Assembly: GCA_033558025.1 (NCBI GenBank)
Contig: JAUCEF010000007.1
Span: 8,556,001-8,620,000 of the forward strand
Source of the DNA: Phytophthora sp. 'mugwort'
Lineage: Eukaryota > Oomycota > Peronosporomycetes > Peronosporales > Peronosporaceae
DNA: 64,000 nucleotides
Direction: 5' to 3'
The position numbers were made by a program, and so were the translations under genes. The notes below the pieces were generated by a model. That model was given only the letters and a program-made list of their open reading frames with translations. It did not search any database and had not been told where the DNA came from. This document shows, piece by piece, positions 11,651 through 22,395 of the stretch. How positions within the stretch are numbered: the first letter of the stretch is position 1; every line of letters begins with the position of its first letter.

Positions 11651-12092
11651 AGACGCGTTCTTATTTAGGGCCTGCACGCAGGCCGACAAGCCTGTACGGC
11701 AATTCATTGGTAAAAAATACTTACGATTATGGAAAGCATCGGCCGTGGCGTGCAGGTGCGTGTCACGGCGCAGGACAGGCTGCTTGGTCTTTGAGGAATG
11801 ACTTCGCCGTACCACTTCTGGCTGTACACCATCCATACATTCGATCACGCAAAGGACGCACCGGGGGCTAGATCTCGCTGCTCACCAGTGAACTGTTCGA
11901 GCGCAGCTTGCAACACTCGCTGCTCGCCTACGATCGGCGTCACGTGTTCGCCACCGGTCGAGCAGCTGTTCGGTACCAGTCTACTCGAGCCATGCTCGCT
12001 AACGATTTAGTGCAGCGCCGGTATGGGTTGTTAGGGAGGGTATGCCGATTGACTGCAATAGGTTTTGGGCCATTCTCATTCTTACCGTGACA

Positions 12093-13220
12093 TCATGAGC
12101 GCCGACGAAATCATCGATGTCCTGGACGCGTTCCCGTCGGATGGCGACGAGCAAGTTCTGTGCCTTCGTCCAGTCGAGCTACGTGTCTAAAGACCTTCGA
12201 TGTGCAGGGTCCAGCCTCCGAATTCAGTCCCAAGGAAAATCCTGATCGTCGACGAACAATAAGGCCGGTTTTGTGTCTCCGCTGTGCGAGTACTGGCAGG
12301 CTCGCAAACATGGCATTGCCGCTGCCGACGGCCTGGCGAAGCCAAATGCAGCGCCGGTAACTACACGTCGACAAGCATTGCCACTTTCGCTTGGCAAACG
12401 TGGTTTTCAGTGAAAGGTTTGCTGCGCGGCTGCACGAGATAGATGCCAACCCCTCCCGCCATGCACTTGGTATTGGAGCTGTCAACGCATACAATGGCTT
12501 CTAACAGGATGTTGAGGCGGTATTCGCTTCGATGAACGTAGAGTATGACTTGCTCGTGCTGGACCGACCCCAGTAGGAAGGCAGTTATCCTAATAGTGTG
12601 CCGTCGCACAAATGCTGAGAAGCTGCGTTCGTTATGGCGTACGGGTACCGGGAACTACACGATGGCGTTGACAAAGAGCACGTCTATCAGGGACACAAAC
12701 GAGTAATTGTTTTCGGCTGCTGTGGGGGAAAGCTTGACGCGCTGTACTTACATGATTGGCTCAGGCGCCGGGCCGCAATGCTTGCTACGGTGGAACGAAC
12801 GTTGACAAAACGCGCAAGAGTCGACACCTTAGCGCATGATGAAGTTGCTTCCCCCGCTACCGTCACGTCGGACCGTGATTTGTCCACGCCTGCCAAGAAG
12901 CAAAGTGTTGGACCGCATCGCTGGTATTCTAGAAGCACAGCAAAGTGCGGATAAGGATTCCGTGATGTCATCTTCGCTCGAGAAGGCCCGTTCGTCAAGG
13001 CATTGGCTTCCGCTATTGAGATTTCGGCTCGTATTGGTGATACGCCGGACAGTGTTCTGACACTTCGTGCCGCCATTGACAGCGTTGTGCAAGCGGCTGT
13101 CAATGAGCTATACCACGGAATACAGCAGCTCGGTGAAGACCAACCGCTCGGAGGGAGAGCAGCTGCACGATGATGATCAACCGCAAGGACTCCAGCAGCA
13201 CATTAACAAACAAACCGCAG
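12093..13220 (+). pseudogene. Degraded transposon-associated ORF (possible Harbinger second ORF)
   Basis: Coding starts at an ATG (MSADEIIDVLDAFPSDGDEQ) and continues through frameshifts. Recognisable pieces are HFRLANVVFSERFAARLHEI, RHALGIGAVNAYNGF, DVEAVFASMNVEYDLLVLD, then FGCCGGKLDALYLHDWL, and finally VKALASAIEISARIGDTP with LRAAIDSVVQAAVNELYHGI. The order resembles oomycete multi-copy proteins that I associate from memory with transposons, but no named domain can be given with certainty. It converges on the transposase at 13650-14450 and lies within the same inverted ends. At least three stops and two frameshifts make it non-functional. Confidence 0.5.
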
Positions 13221-13649
13221 TAGATAACGGCAGCATCGCCCAACACGACATCGATCGGCAGCTCTTTGAATGCTAGTGTGCTCTGGCTTAACTGCGAAAC
13301 TGTGCAGATGAACTGGTGAGGTTCGAGAACACAAAAATAAGGACGATGTACACAGGTACATACTGAAAACCAAACCACATTCGATTCATTGACATGCGCG
13401 GCCGCATTTGTGCGTTCGTACGTAACTTGTTGATAATGCCTTCGCGAACAAAACTAGCTGTCGAGTCCGCATCAGAGAGATCGCTAGCATCGTACGCAAG
13501 AGTATCCGTAAGCCCATCTGTGCTACAACAGACCGAAGCTCTTTTTCAATTGCATTGAACGTTGAGCGCAGCCATTCGCTCAGAACAAAACTGAAAAGAA
13601 CGGCGGCGCAATGTATTAGCAGTGGAGCATTTTCTAGCTTCACGGAAAG

Positions 13650-14450
13650 GGGCGTCTTGAATAGCCGTCACTTGTTCACAAGAAGTCCGAAGGCCATCTC
13701 GATTCGAATGCGAACTTAAGATACGTGAAAGTTGAAAGAGTTACGGTAGAGATCGCCATCTAGCTGGGCCTTGTATACGGTTCTAAAAGTTGGTTCGTAG
13801 CCATATAAGCATTGTCCGCAACCAGGTACAGACCGCGCTCGAGACCTTCAACAACTTGCGGTAGGCTTGACTCACGATACGCTTTGACGTCGTTCGATCC
13901 GCCTTGATGACTCGTATTGATGTAAGTGAATCGTGGTGATCATATATAGCCTGCATGTTAATACCCATCATTCCGCAGTTCCCGCTGTAGTACGCACGGA
14001 TTCCAGCTCCATCCTCGCCGTCACAACCGGCACACACTGCCTTCCTGGCTGCTGACATCTCGATATTGCGCAGCTACCCATCAATCGCCCCGATACATCC
14101 ACTGATAACGCCGCCCGAGCTAAACGCCTTGAAGCCGGGTTCAACTGCCTCGCGGGCACTCGACATAGAAAATCGGATCCAAAGCGCAGGGGTAATGCAC
14201 GATCGCTGTTGATGTCTCGTACAAGATGCGATAGAATGAAGCCAAACTGACACCACCGATCCGGCGAATATCAATGACTGCACCTCCTGCTAAATAACGT
14301 AGAAGCATCTGCACTCGATTTCTCGACAGTTATGGCTCCTCTAAACTTCCACTTGCGAGGTTGGAGGCACAGCTCCAACAAGATCGTCGCACAGCTGATG
14401 TAAAGCTGCGGGACTCATCCGAAAAACAACGCGCGAGTTGTCACTCGCGA
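13650..14450 (-). pseudogene. Degraded DDE_Tnp_4 (PIF/Harbinger-type) transposase
   Basis: Minus-strand frames show GVISGCIGAIDG (first catalytic Asp), a stop, then IEMSAARKAV, AYYSGNCGMMGINMQAIYDH and a decayed later part (KADRTTSKRIVSQAYRKLL, then LRTMLIWLRTNF). GCIGAIDG, YYSG-x-x-x-x-GINMQAI is the usual spacing in this transposase family. Multiple stops interrupt it. It lies inside the inverted ends at 11654 and 14767. Confidence 0.65.
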
Positions 14451-14767
14451 AGCAGTCTCTCTCGCTCTAGCGACCACACCAATCGTGTGCGCACGAAGTG
14501 ATCCTGCCTGCCTGCCTGCCATCGTCGTCATCCAATGCGACGGCTAGCAATGCGAGCAGCGTCGGGTCGTGCCGTGGATAGACAAACGGCGCCAGCGTCA
14601 TTGCGAAGTGAGTGGAGTAGGCTTTCTCTAGTGTACTACTTGTGTAAGGAGGGCTTAGATGTAGCCCCCCCCGATCGAGCTCCGGCGGACTGCTTGGCCA
14701 CAGGCTGACCAACATAGGGTTAGGACAGGCTTGTCGGCTTGCGATGCAGGCCCTAAATAAGAACGCG

Positions 14768-15067
14768 CCTCATAGTATGAGTCATACGTCTTGTGTATCT
14801 AGATAAATATGGTGTCCTATGGTACATATATCTGTATACATTGTGCATACTTTGACATGCCGCCCATAGTATGGTCTAGGCACATTTTACGAAGGCACGT
14901 GTTGCTTTGCCCATCCAGGCTCGTCACATATTTGGTTTAGACAGTAGTTTTGTATTAAAGGTCTCCCATCTCCCTTAACCCTACCCTTCCGGGGTCCGAT
15001 GGCATCGCGGTCTTGAGCAAAGCCAGTCGCTGCGCTCCTGCAAGGAAAAGATTCTAAGATCGGCCCG
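14768..15067. other. Spacer between DNA transposon and LINE
   Basis: This is short A/T-rich sequence with repeated CATAGTATG-like words near 14771 and 14866 and no gene recognised. It should be host or older repeat sequence preceding the LINE target site. Confidence 0.35.
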
Positions 15068-15084
15068 CTACAGTGCTCGGCAAA
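15068..15084. repeat. Left copy of 17-bp direct repeat (LINE target duplication)
   Basis: The sequence CTACAGTGCTCGGCAAA is identical to 19646-19662. The bases on either side of the two copies differ, so the match is limited to these 17 bases, a normal length for a LINE target site duplication. Confidence 0.75.
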
Positions 15085-18000
15085 GAAGGACACGCAGACA
15101 GGAATATCCGATAACATGGTGTGTCCAAGAGACACACATAGCGAGTAAAACAATAGCAGACGAAGTGCAGCGTACCTGGAGCAGAATGTGGGGCCAGAAG
15201 AACTACGCGAAGGGGCTTCATTGTCGTACTGGAGCGTAGATTCAGACATAACAGGTGGAGTGGCAATAGTCCTAACGCCAGACTCAGCGAGCAGAGCGAC
15301 AGCGTGGCATCCCGAACTGTGGACAAAGCGCGCAATGGGAGTGGTGATAGATGAAGTCTTGATGTTAACATCTACGTCCCTAACGACCGCGTAGAGCGGG
15401 AGGAGTTCTTTCGAGGCTTAAAGCAGTGGCCATGGCCGGATACGGAAATCATCCCGGCAGGTGACTTCAACTGTGATCAACGCCCTCACTTAGACCGCTT
15501 GGGAGGCAACAGGACAGGGCGACCGGAGAGTGCGGCATTACAGGACCTTCTGCAGCATCTGGATCTAGAGGACGCACGCATACTGGTGGATCTAATCAAC
15601 GATGAAGAACAGCCCGAACCTACGGAGTTCTATACATACTGGTCCAGTACGGCAGCGAGCAGAATCGACAGATTCCATGTCCCCAAGCACTGGACGGCCG
15701 TGGTGCAGGATATGTCAGTGGCGAAACGTCCGATGCGGTCCGATCATCAGCAGATGCAATTGCACTTACAAGGCAGTCGATGGAACCAACCAGCTCCAAG
15801 GGCAGATGGAAGAGCAAGGTACCCGATAAGGTCAGTTCAACCAGAGAGAGAGCGCGCACAACCAATAGATACAGGAGCTCATTGCCACGGAAGTCGGGAA
15901 AGAGCCCTCGGCAGCAAAGTGGGATACAACAGCGACGAAATGCATTTCATGCATTAAAAAGGTCAAGAGGGCGGAACGCCAACGCAACAACCGGTACGCA
16001 GTGAAGATACATGACCAAGCCAGGGCACATTTCTTAACCAGGGCAGAGATCATATATATAACAGAGGAAGAGCTGGGAGAGGAGAAATTAGTCCGGGCAG
16101 GACACGGCTGGAACGATCAACCGACAGATTACGGTGGCAGTTCAAGCGAGCGTCCAACTGGGAACCGGTCAAGCAGTCACGAACATCAAACCAATCAATG
16201 GGGTGGTTTTCGACGGACATTTGAATATGGCCGACAAATTCACGTCTGAATGGAAACAGATCCTGGGAAAGAGTCATAGCACAGTACCAGCAGCCCAACT
16301 CCACGAGGATTTTGATGTTCGTGACAATACCACTAGAACGGAAGCTGACACCCGCAGACAACGAGCATTTGATGGCGCCAATGACGCTACCGGAAGACGT
16401 TTGTTCTCGTCGAAGATCCAAGAACATTTTGTGGTGTATGAGGTGGAAGTATGATGACAATGCGGAGCGCGTGGGTGGACTCCGTCGGTCGATTGAGTGG
16501 AATATTTATGTGTCTCCAAGTTTGCTATCGAACAGTATTTTGTTTTGAGAGCTGAACGTCCTGCCTTGTGGCCACGTCATGCACTCGAGTTGCTTCAGAA
16601 GTTTTAGAGACAATTACAGCCCTCAATCGCCATAAAGCATCCGGGCCGGATGGATTAAACAATGATTTCTTCAAGGATGCCCAGGCGGTGATGGCACCAG
16701 CAATGGTAGCGATGGGGAATGAATGAATTATTGCAAGGGGCAGAGCCCCCGCAATCGTTCTTAGAGGTCTCATCATACCGCTTCGAAAAAAAGGGGACTC
16801 AGAAAATGCAATGGAGTATCGACCAATATCGCTGCTTCAAACCGCATATAAAATTTTCGGGAAGGTGATAGCTCAGCGAGAGCAGAAGATTCTAGGCCGA
16901 CCAATTGGTGACTCACAACAAGGTTTGTGCATGGAAGACAAATGATGAAAACCTGAAATGATGTTGATGACGATTTTGGCGACAGCGAAAGGAGAGCCAG
17001 AGTTAGCAGCGGCGCTGAGTCGGATGATTCTTCTCTTAGATTTTAAGAAAGCCTATGACACGGTAGCCAGGGAATTCCTATTCCTAGTCCTGCTTCGATT
17101 CGGCTTCTCCAAAGAATTTGTGGACATGATGCGAAAACTACATGATGCCAATGGCGCGATTTCTAGTCAACGGTCTATTGTCCGAACCCATGTGCGTCAA
17201 GACGGGCATCAGGCAAGGATGTCTTCTCGCCCCGTTACTATTTTTGCTGACAGCGGAGATTTTTAGCGATTGCGATACCACAGGACAAACAACTACAAGG
17301 ACTGCAAGTGCCCGGGAGGCCAGGGACGGAGCATCGCTTCTCGGCATTTGTCGATGATGATTCAACGTGTTCCTGCAGGCGGCTGGCCAACTCCACGAGT
17401 AATGACAATTGTGGCACGTTTCGGAAGACTATCCAGCTTACAAGTCAAACTTGCGAAAAGTGTCGTAATATTCCTGAATACGGACATTCGACTAACGGAT
17501 TTCCAAGGCCTACCTGTACTCCAACATGGGACAACAACCCGGTACCTAGCCTACGAAGTAGGCACGGGAGACCTAGTGGACCATAACTGGGCGATACGGA
17601 TTCGGACGTCAGACGTCGATTAGGCACGGCAGCTCAACTGGCGACTCCGTGGACATCAGAATGACACTGCTCAATGTCATAATGCTCCCAGCACGTTTGT
17701 TCACTGCGGCCACCATGGGCGGAAGGTGAACTCCGCAACCTCCAATAGCAATTTCTTCAGAAGCACTCGACGTCAGCAAACCCGAGCAGGCATAAATTAA
17801 ACCCCGGACTGTTATTCACACCAAAGGCAGCGGGTGGAGTGGGGCTAGACTCGATCGTGGTGACGGTAAAAGCACAACGGATCAAACATGCAACTCTGTG
17901 GCTAACATAGAAGGCGGATAGATACTTTTACGCGTGGCGGAGCTGGGCTTTCGGAGACCACAACACGGAAACCGCCTTCATGATTTCCCCGCGAGAATAT

Positions 18001-19645
18001 CCGAATCCACGGAGCAAGGTCAGTAGACACCCAGGGCTCAACTTGGAGGCGCAACTTGGGTCTTGGTTGAAGCCAGAAAGGGAAACGCAGGAAGAACTGC
18101 AAGAACGAGTTGCACGGCCACGCCGGGGTTGATCAGAGAGTCGTACGGATGGCTGGTGGGCGACAAGTTGGAACTTTCATTGTACGAGCAATTACCACAG
18201 CCGACATGGACATTACAGGAGGAAGCACGCAACTTCTGGCCGACGTATCAATGAACCAACAATACGTGGATATGTGATGCAACGGGAGCAATGCTTACGG
18301 CCAAAAAGTATCATCGGATCCGAGTATGCAACATTGCAGAATTATCTATCGAAAGAACCGGACTGACGTCCAATATCATGAAAACTCCTTTTCCGCCTGG
18401 GGAAAGTAAGCAGCATACAGAGCCCAAACTACGTCGATGGAAATTGCAGTGCTACTAGGAATTCCGCCACTGGAAATAGCGGCAAGAGCAGAGATCAGTA
18501 AGACAGCTCCGCCACCCTCCGGAATTGCATCAGAACTATATCTGGACGGTTAACGAACGAGGACAAGTGCAACGCGCGAAATATGGGGTGACGGAGACCC
18601 AGACACGAATATCATCTACCTGGAACAAGTAAGCTATGGGATTCATTGGCAGGTTGCAGAAACTACACAGGTGACAGATAGAGGAGGAGCAGATCGAGTG
18701 GCCCTTCAAAAGGCACAGAGGCAGCTTGGACTGGTGGCTGTAGCCCACACAATTCCCCGTGGACAGTTCATCAGCCATAGCCAACAAGCATGTAGTCAAA
18801 GCACTGAAGCAACAAGTATTTCAGATCGCGAAATCAGGGCTAGGCCCAAGCCTAACAGAAATTCTGGCCCGGTTAACGGCAGTATCCTAGCGGGATGAGC
18901 TGCAAAACCTCGTGATGGAGCAAACACCGAAACAGCTATGGGAGCACCGCAACGAGATCACGGAATATCAAGTCTGGGTGATCTACAGACTCTCCGTCCA
19001 GCAGCTAAACCTCAACTTCGACGGACGAGCACTCAACAACAGCTGCAGATAATTGGAGTGCTGTTCGGGGAACAAGGAAACACTGGCGCACATATTTGGG
19101 AGTGCCCGTGCGCACAAGTGTGTTGGCAAGCGCTGGTCGGCTATTGGACAGGGCACAGCTGGACAACACCTCAACTGCATGCGTTCAAGCGAAACTGCCT
19201 CACTCGAGTACCGCCAAAAATCTCGATGACCCTTCATGCGAGACTCCTAAAGGCCTTTGCTGACGATTTGGGTCAGTACGAGGTCGAATGGAAACGTATT
19301 TGGGGGATTCTCAGCTCCATTTGCATGACTATGCTTTGGATACACCGGAACAGAGTCATCCATGGACAGCGAGAAGTCACTGTACGAAGTAGCCTGAAAG
19401 AATTCCAGAACGCAGGCATCAGGCACGCGTGCCTTGGCGAAGCGAGAAGTCGCCGAGCACACACGAAGGTTCAAGGCACGTGACTGCTTTTATGTATACA
19501 ATTATTCATGAGAACCCCCACCACCCGAAGTGGTGGGCCACGTACAACCACCGGGTCGATACCCGACACCGGCGTTGCTAACCTGGCTTAGGAAATTCCA
19601 GACATCTTGTACACCTCAAGGATAAATAGATCGTCTGTTCCTCCT
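15085..19645 (+). mobile_element. 5'-truncated LINE (non-LTR retrotransposon), decayed
   Basis: Plus-strand frames in order: an APE-type endonuclease fragment (TGGVAIVL, then EIIPAGDFNCDQRPHLDRLG, IDRFHVPKHW, RSDHQQM); reverse transcriptase with [55 protein letters not shown] and [20 protein letters not shown]; and a C-terminal part with a Cys/His-like segment (TGAHIWECPCAQVCWQALVG) ending near 19483. The catalytic YADD-like position is in decayed sequence (FVDDD near 17350). Many stops and frameshifts are present. It is bordered by a perfect 17-bp direct repeat (15068-15084 and 19646-19662), the expected target duplication. The start falls inside the endonuclease, so it is 5'-truncated, as is common for LINEs. 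Confidence 0.85.
19517..19537 (+). repeat. Stem-loop in LINE 3' tail
   Basis: CCCACCAC and GTGGTGGG form an 8-bp perfect stem around the 5-nt loop CCGAA, about 30 nt after the last LINE codon. Some LINEs use a 3' stem-loop for recognition by their reverse transcriptase. That role here is inference. Confidence 0.45.
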
Positions 19646-19662
19646 CTACAGTGCTCGGCAAA
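19646..19662. repeat. Right copy of 17-bp direct repeat (LINE target duplication)
   Basis: This is identical to 15068-15084 and follows the LINE 3' tail (GGATAAATAGATCGTCTG and further). Confidence 0.75.
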
Positions 19663-20928
19663 TACGGCGCGGCCTGCTTTGTGGGCACCCCGCGCGGGTT
19701 TGCTGTGGCTATGCGCGCTCGCAACCGCTCTCCTCCGTTGGTCGTTTATGTGTCTTTCACCCCCTCCATTCTCAGATTGGTACACCAATCAAAATATCTT
19801 TTACGAAACAGTTGTGACGGGCTTCATCATATCGCCATACTGCGCGTCCCATAACCCGTAACGTACTCGCAGGGGTTTGTTGTGACAGAATACGGGAGCA
19901 AGCTTGCCAAAAGGAAAATGATTGACCCTGGGCTTAACTCCGCGTGCTCGATCTGCCGCCACAAAGTGCTGCACATGCAACGCGTTAGGGCTCAAACCAT
20001 ACGACTGGCGCTTCAAAAGGTTCATCTCGACGATGATCTACAAGCGCTTGCTGTTCGTCGTACGGCTGATCGACCCCAGAAGTCTAAATTGTGTACATAG
20101 ATAACAACGGATAAATCTGGCGCCGCAATAGTAAATGACCCGCTTTTTCTTTTCGGGTCATTTACTATTGGGGATGCCATTCATGCAATGCCGAATTTAT
20201 TTGTCGGAATCTACAAAAAATGGTTTTAGGAGTTCACACGAAAATGCATTAGATGCACCAGGTAACAGAGAAGAAACATAAACAATCGGAGTACGAAACC
20301 AAAGATTTTGATTGGCTTACCACAGTGAAATGTGCAGCTTTCTGCCAAATGTTTTCGTTAATGATTTATCCGTCGTTGTCTGTGCATGTAGTTGGCTTCT
20401 TCCGACAACGCACGCCCTTTCCATCGACATTCATTTCGTTCTGCTGTACATTACTACCGTTTATATTATTGCACTCGTCGAGCATTTCAACTTTATGCCG
20501 TACTCACTCTATCGTATTGAAGTAGTACATGTAATTGCGTATTTGACATCATCTCTTCGCTTTGTACTGTAATACTTCGAAGTATATTACCTTCGTCATC
20601 GCGAAAGTAACGCTAGAGAGTTTGTCCAACTTCTAATAAATTTACTCCATAACATACTATCAGGTCACACAGAATACTTGACAAGAAGCACCGCATCGCC
20701 AGGTCGGGCATGAAGGACGACTACGAGTATGACGCCGAAGGCCAGGCTATCTGAAAGCTGAAAGCAGAGATATACTCCTCTATGTTGGTTGGTTTGTAAT
20801 TTTCAGTTTTCTTAGGAAGAAGATATTACATTTTTAATGAAAAATGCATCGATGGAGAACATTTCAGAGCCTCCGAAAATCTCAAGTCGACAGATTTTAA
20901 AGATTGATACAACATGAAATATCAATTA
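19663..20928. other. Gene-poor stretch with a long hairpin and an orphan exon-like piece
   Basis: Short coding-like frames near 19680-19860 and 19880-20100 are not recognised. A perfect 17-bp hairpin is at 20126-20170. At about 20650-20752 a plus frame reads ILDKKHRIARSGMKDDYEYD then AEGQAI and a stop, preceded by CACAG. It looks like the last exon of a gene whose other exons are not visible. The remainder is A/T-rich. Confidence 0.4.
20126..20170. repeat. Perfect 17-bp inverted repeat
   Basis: CAATAGTAAATGACCCG pairs without mismatch with CGGGTCATTTACTATTG across an 11-nt pyrimidine-rich loop (CTTTTTCTTTT). It lies in non-coding sequence. It could be a MITE relic or a structured transcript, and nothing beside it indicates which. 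Confidence 0.8.
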
Positions 20929-22068
20929 CTACCAGGAATGCTCGATGGCGTTCTTAGGCATGCCCCAACATTTGAAGCCTAGAAAATGTGCACTGTAACA
21001 CAGTCCTTCCGTCTCAATACCGTCGTAGCCCTCTCGACCCCATTCACTGCCGATAACATAGTGCGCAGGAAACACCACACCTTGCCGGTGAATATCTGCA
21101 CGCACGTATAGCATCGTCCCTCCGACGGAATCCAGCGGCACAAAGGGTTTCGACTTGTCAGGTAGGTTATGGAATGATCTGGCGTTCAGTGGACCCGGTA
21201 CGAAGTCTTGATCATTGCCCGACCTGATTTTCCGCTGGCCGACCCATGCGTTAGAATCGTAATTGTACCATGTGCCTCGGATCTTGCGTACGCAGATGGG
21301 CTCTAGGATATCTCGACTAGATTGAACCATTTTCAGCAACAGACCCGCTGGGATGACGGTGACGTCTGCGTCCAACCACACAACGTGTTGGTGCCATGGC
21401 TCCAAAGTTGACAGCAGAGCGTAGTTGCGATACCGAGCGAGCATGCGTCGTCTGCTGGCCTGGAGCGAGAGATCGTGACGGTTCAAACGGGTTAGTCCTT
21501 CCGGAGCGAAGTCGTTGCGGAAGATGACAGATAGCCTCGGGTATTGGTGGATGTAGGAGCTGTAGAGCTGTCTTGCCTTTGAGAACTCGACCATAGACGA
21601 GGTGAGCAACGTGATCGATATTTTCGCTTTCTGGTAATTGAAAGACCCGACGAGCTTGAAAAAGTCTTCGATGTTGCGATTCTTCCCCCAGGACTGAGCG
21701 TCGTTGAAGACGCAGACAATGAGGACGGAGTTGTTGTCTCTGTGGCCGGGCAGAGTCAGAACCGCGGTGTTTTCGATGCGATAATGCAGGCCTGGTTCGC
21801 TCTTGCCATGTTGTGGGAAGGATTGGTTGTATTCGCTAAATGGTTCGCTCGATGTCTTGACGGAGAACGCGACAAGTGGGTTTAACGGAGCTTGGTCTGG
21901 TGTATCGGGATGAAGAACGCTACTCACAGACCCTTTTCCCAGATTTAAGATACCGTGGATGGGGGGAGAGATAACCCACTGGACCCAAAACGCAAAGAGC
22001 GTGAGCCCAAGCAGTGCCAAGAAAAGCCCTCGACGGCTTGGTATTCTCGGCGCCAGGAACCTCCTCAT
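20929..22068 (-). CDS. Anp1/Mnn9-type Golgi mannosyltransferase
   Basis: The protein is 379 aa from the ATG at 22068 (MRRFLAPRIPSRRG). The open frame extends to a GTG at 22185, but that sequence (GTGAGTAAC) looks more like a splice donor than a start, so an upstream exon cannot be excluded. One N-terminal signal anchor (about residues 11-33, LFLALLGLTLFAFWVQWVIS) makes it a type II membrane protein. The catalytic part has NNSVLIVCVFNDAQSWGKN, HQHVVWLDADVTVIPAGLL (DxD motif at about 232-236, binding the metal and GDP-mannose), FVPLDSVGGTMLYVRADIH and IETEGLCYSAHFLGFKCWG. These are hallmarks of the fungal Anp1/Van1/Mnn9 family, which extends N-glycan mannan in the Golgi. In an oomycete the acceptor is unknown. 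It is first of three tandem minus-strand genes. Confidence 0.85.
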   Translation of the reverse strand: MRRFLAPRIPSRRGLFLALLGLTLFAFWVQWVISPPIHGILNLGKGSVSSVLHPDTPDQAPLNPLVAFSVKTSSEPFSEYNQSFPQHGKSEPGLHYRIENTAVLTLPGHRDNNSVLIVCVFNDAQSWGKNRNIEDFFKLVGSFNYQKAKISITLLTSSMVEFSKARQLYSSYIHQYPRLSVIFRNDFAPEGLTRLNRHDLSLQASRRRMLARYRNYALLSTLEPWHQHVVWLDADVTVIPAGLLLKMVQSSRDILEPICVRKIRGTWYNYDSNAWVGQRKIRSGNDQDFVPGPLNARSFHNLPDKSKPFVPLDSVGGTMLYVRADIHRQGVVFPAHYVIGSEWGREGYDGIETEGLCYSAHFLGFKCWGMPKNAIEHSW

Positions 22069-22395
22069 CGTCTCAAAATGCTGTTCGAAACAGTCTCTTG
22101 CGCGTTGGCGCAACAAAGTCGGAGTGAGAGCCCAGTGTTCAATCGGATCGACTGGATACCGAGAACAAATGGAGTTGTTACTCACTTCAGATGCTGCTCA
22201 TAAGGATCACGGAATATTGTTTTCTGCACAGGATGCACTCATAACTCAGACATAAACGATACGGGACCTGTTGAAGGCAATGTAATTAATGTAATTAAGT
22301 GGATTGAATTGACCCAGAGCTTCCGATGACTCGTGGCATAATAAAAAAACGAAATAAAGTAATGGACTCGTCAACAAAATTGGCTGCAGCGAGCA
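22069..22395. other. Intergenic between mannosyltransferase and kinesin
   Basis: This 327-bp gap would contain the promoter of the mannosyltransferase, or a 5' exon if the GTGAGT at 22185 is a donor. No other gene is seen. Confidence 0.4.

Larger units (their letters stand above)
11654..14767. mobile_element. Probable PIF/Harbinger-like DNA transposon with 42-bp inverted ends
   Basis: The 42 bases at 11654-11695 recur inverted at 14725-14767 with one mismatch and one indel (core CGCGTTCTTATTTAGGGCC). Between them are two convergent degraded coding regions. A plus-strand ORF (about 12093-13220) is listed separately, as is a minus-strand DDE transposase (about 13650-14450). Elements of this superfamily typically carry a transposase plus a second DNA-binding protein, which fits. 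A clean 3-bp target duplication was not seen outside the inverted ends, so the exact borders are unproved. Its left end abuts the truncated Gypsy element, as if inserted in it. CCTG-type tetranucleotide repeats lie near 14501-14520. Confidence 0.6.

Noticed and set aside
22069..22185. N-terminal extension of the mannosyltransferase from 22185
   Set aside because: Begins with GTG in a donor-like context (GTGAGT); the ATG at 22068 gives a standard type II anchor. An upstream exon remains possible.
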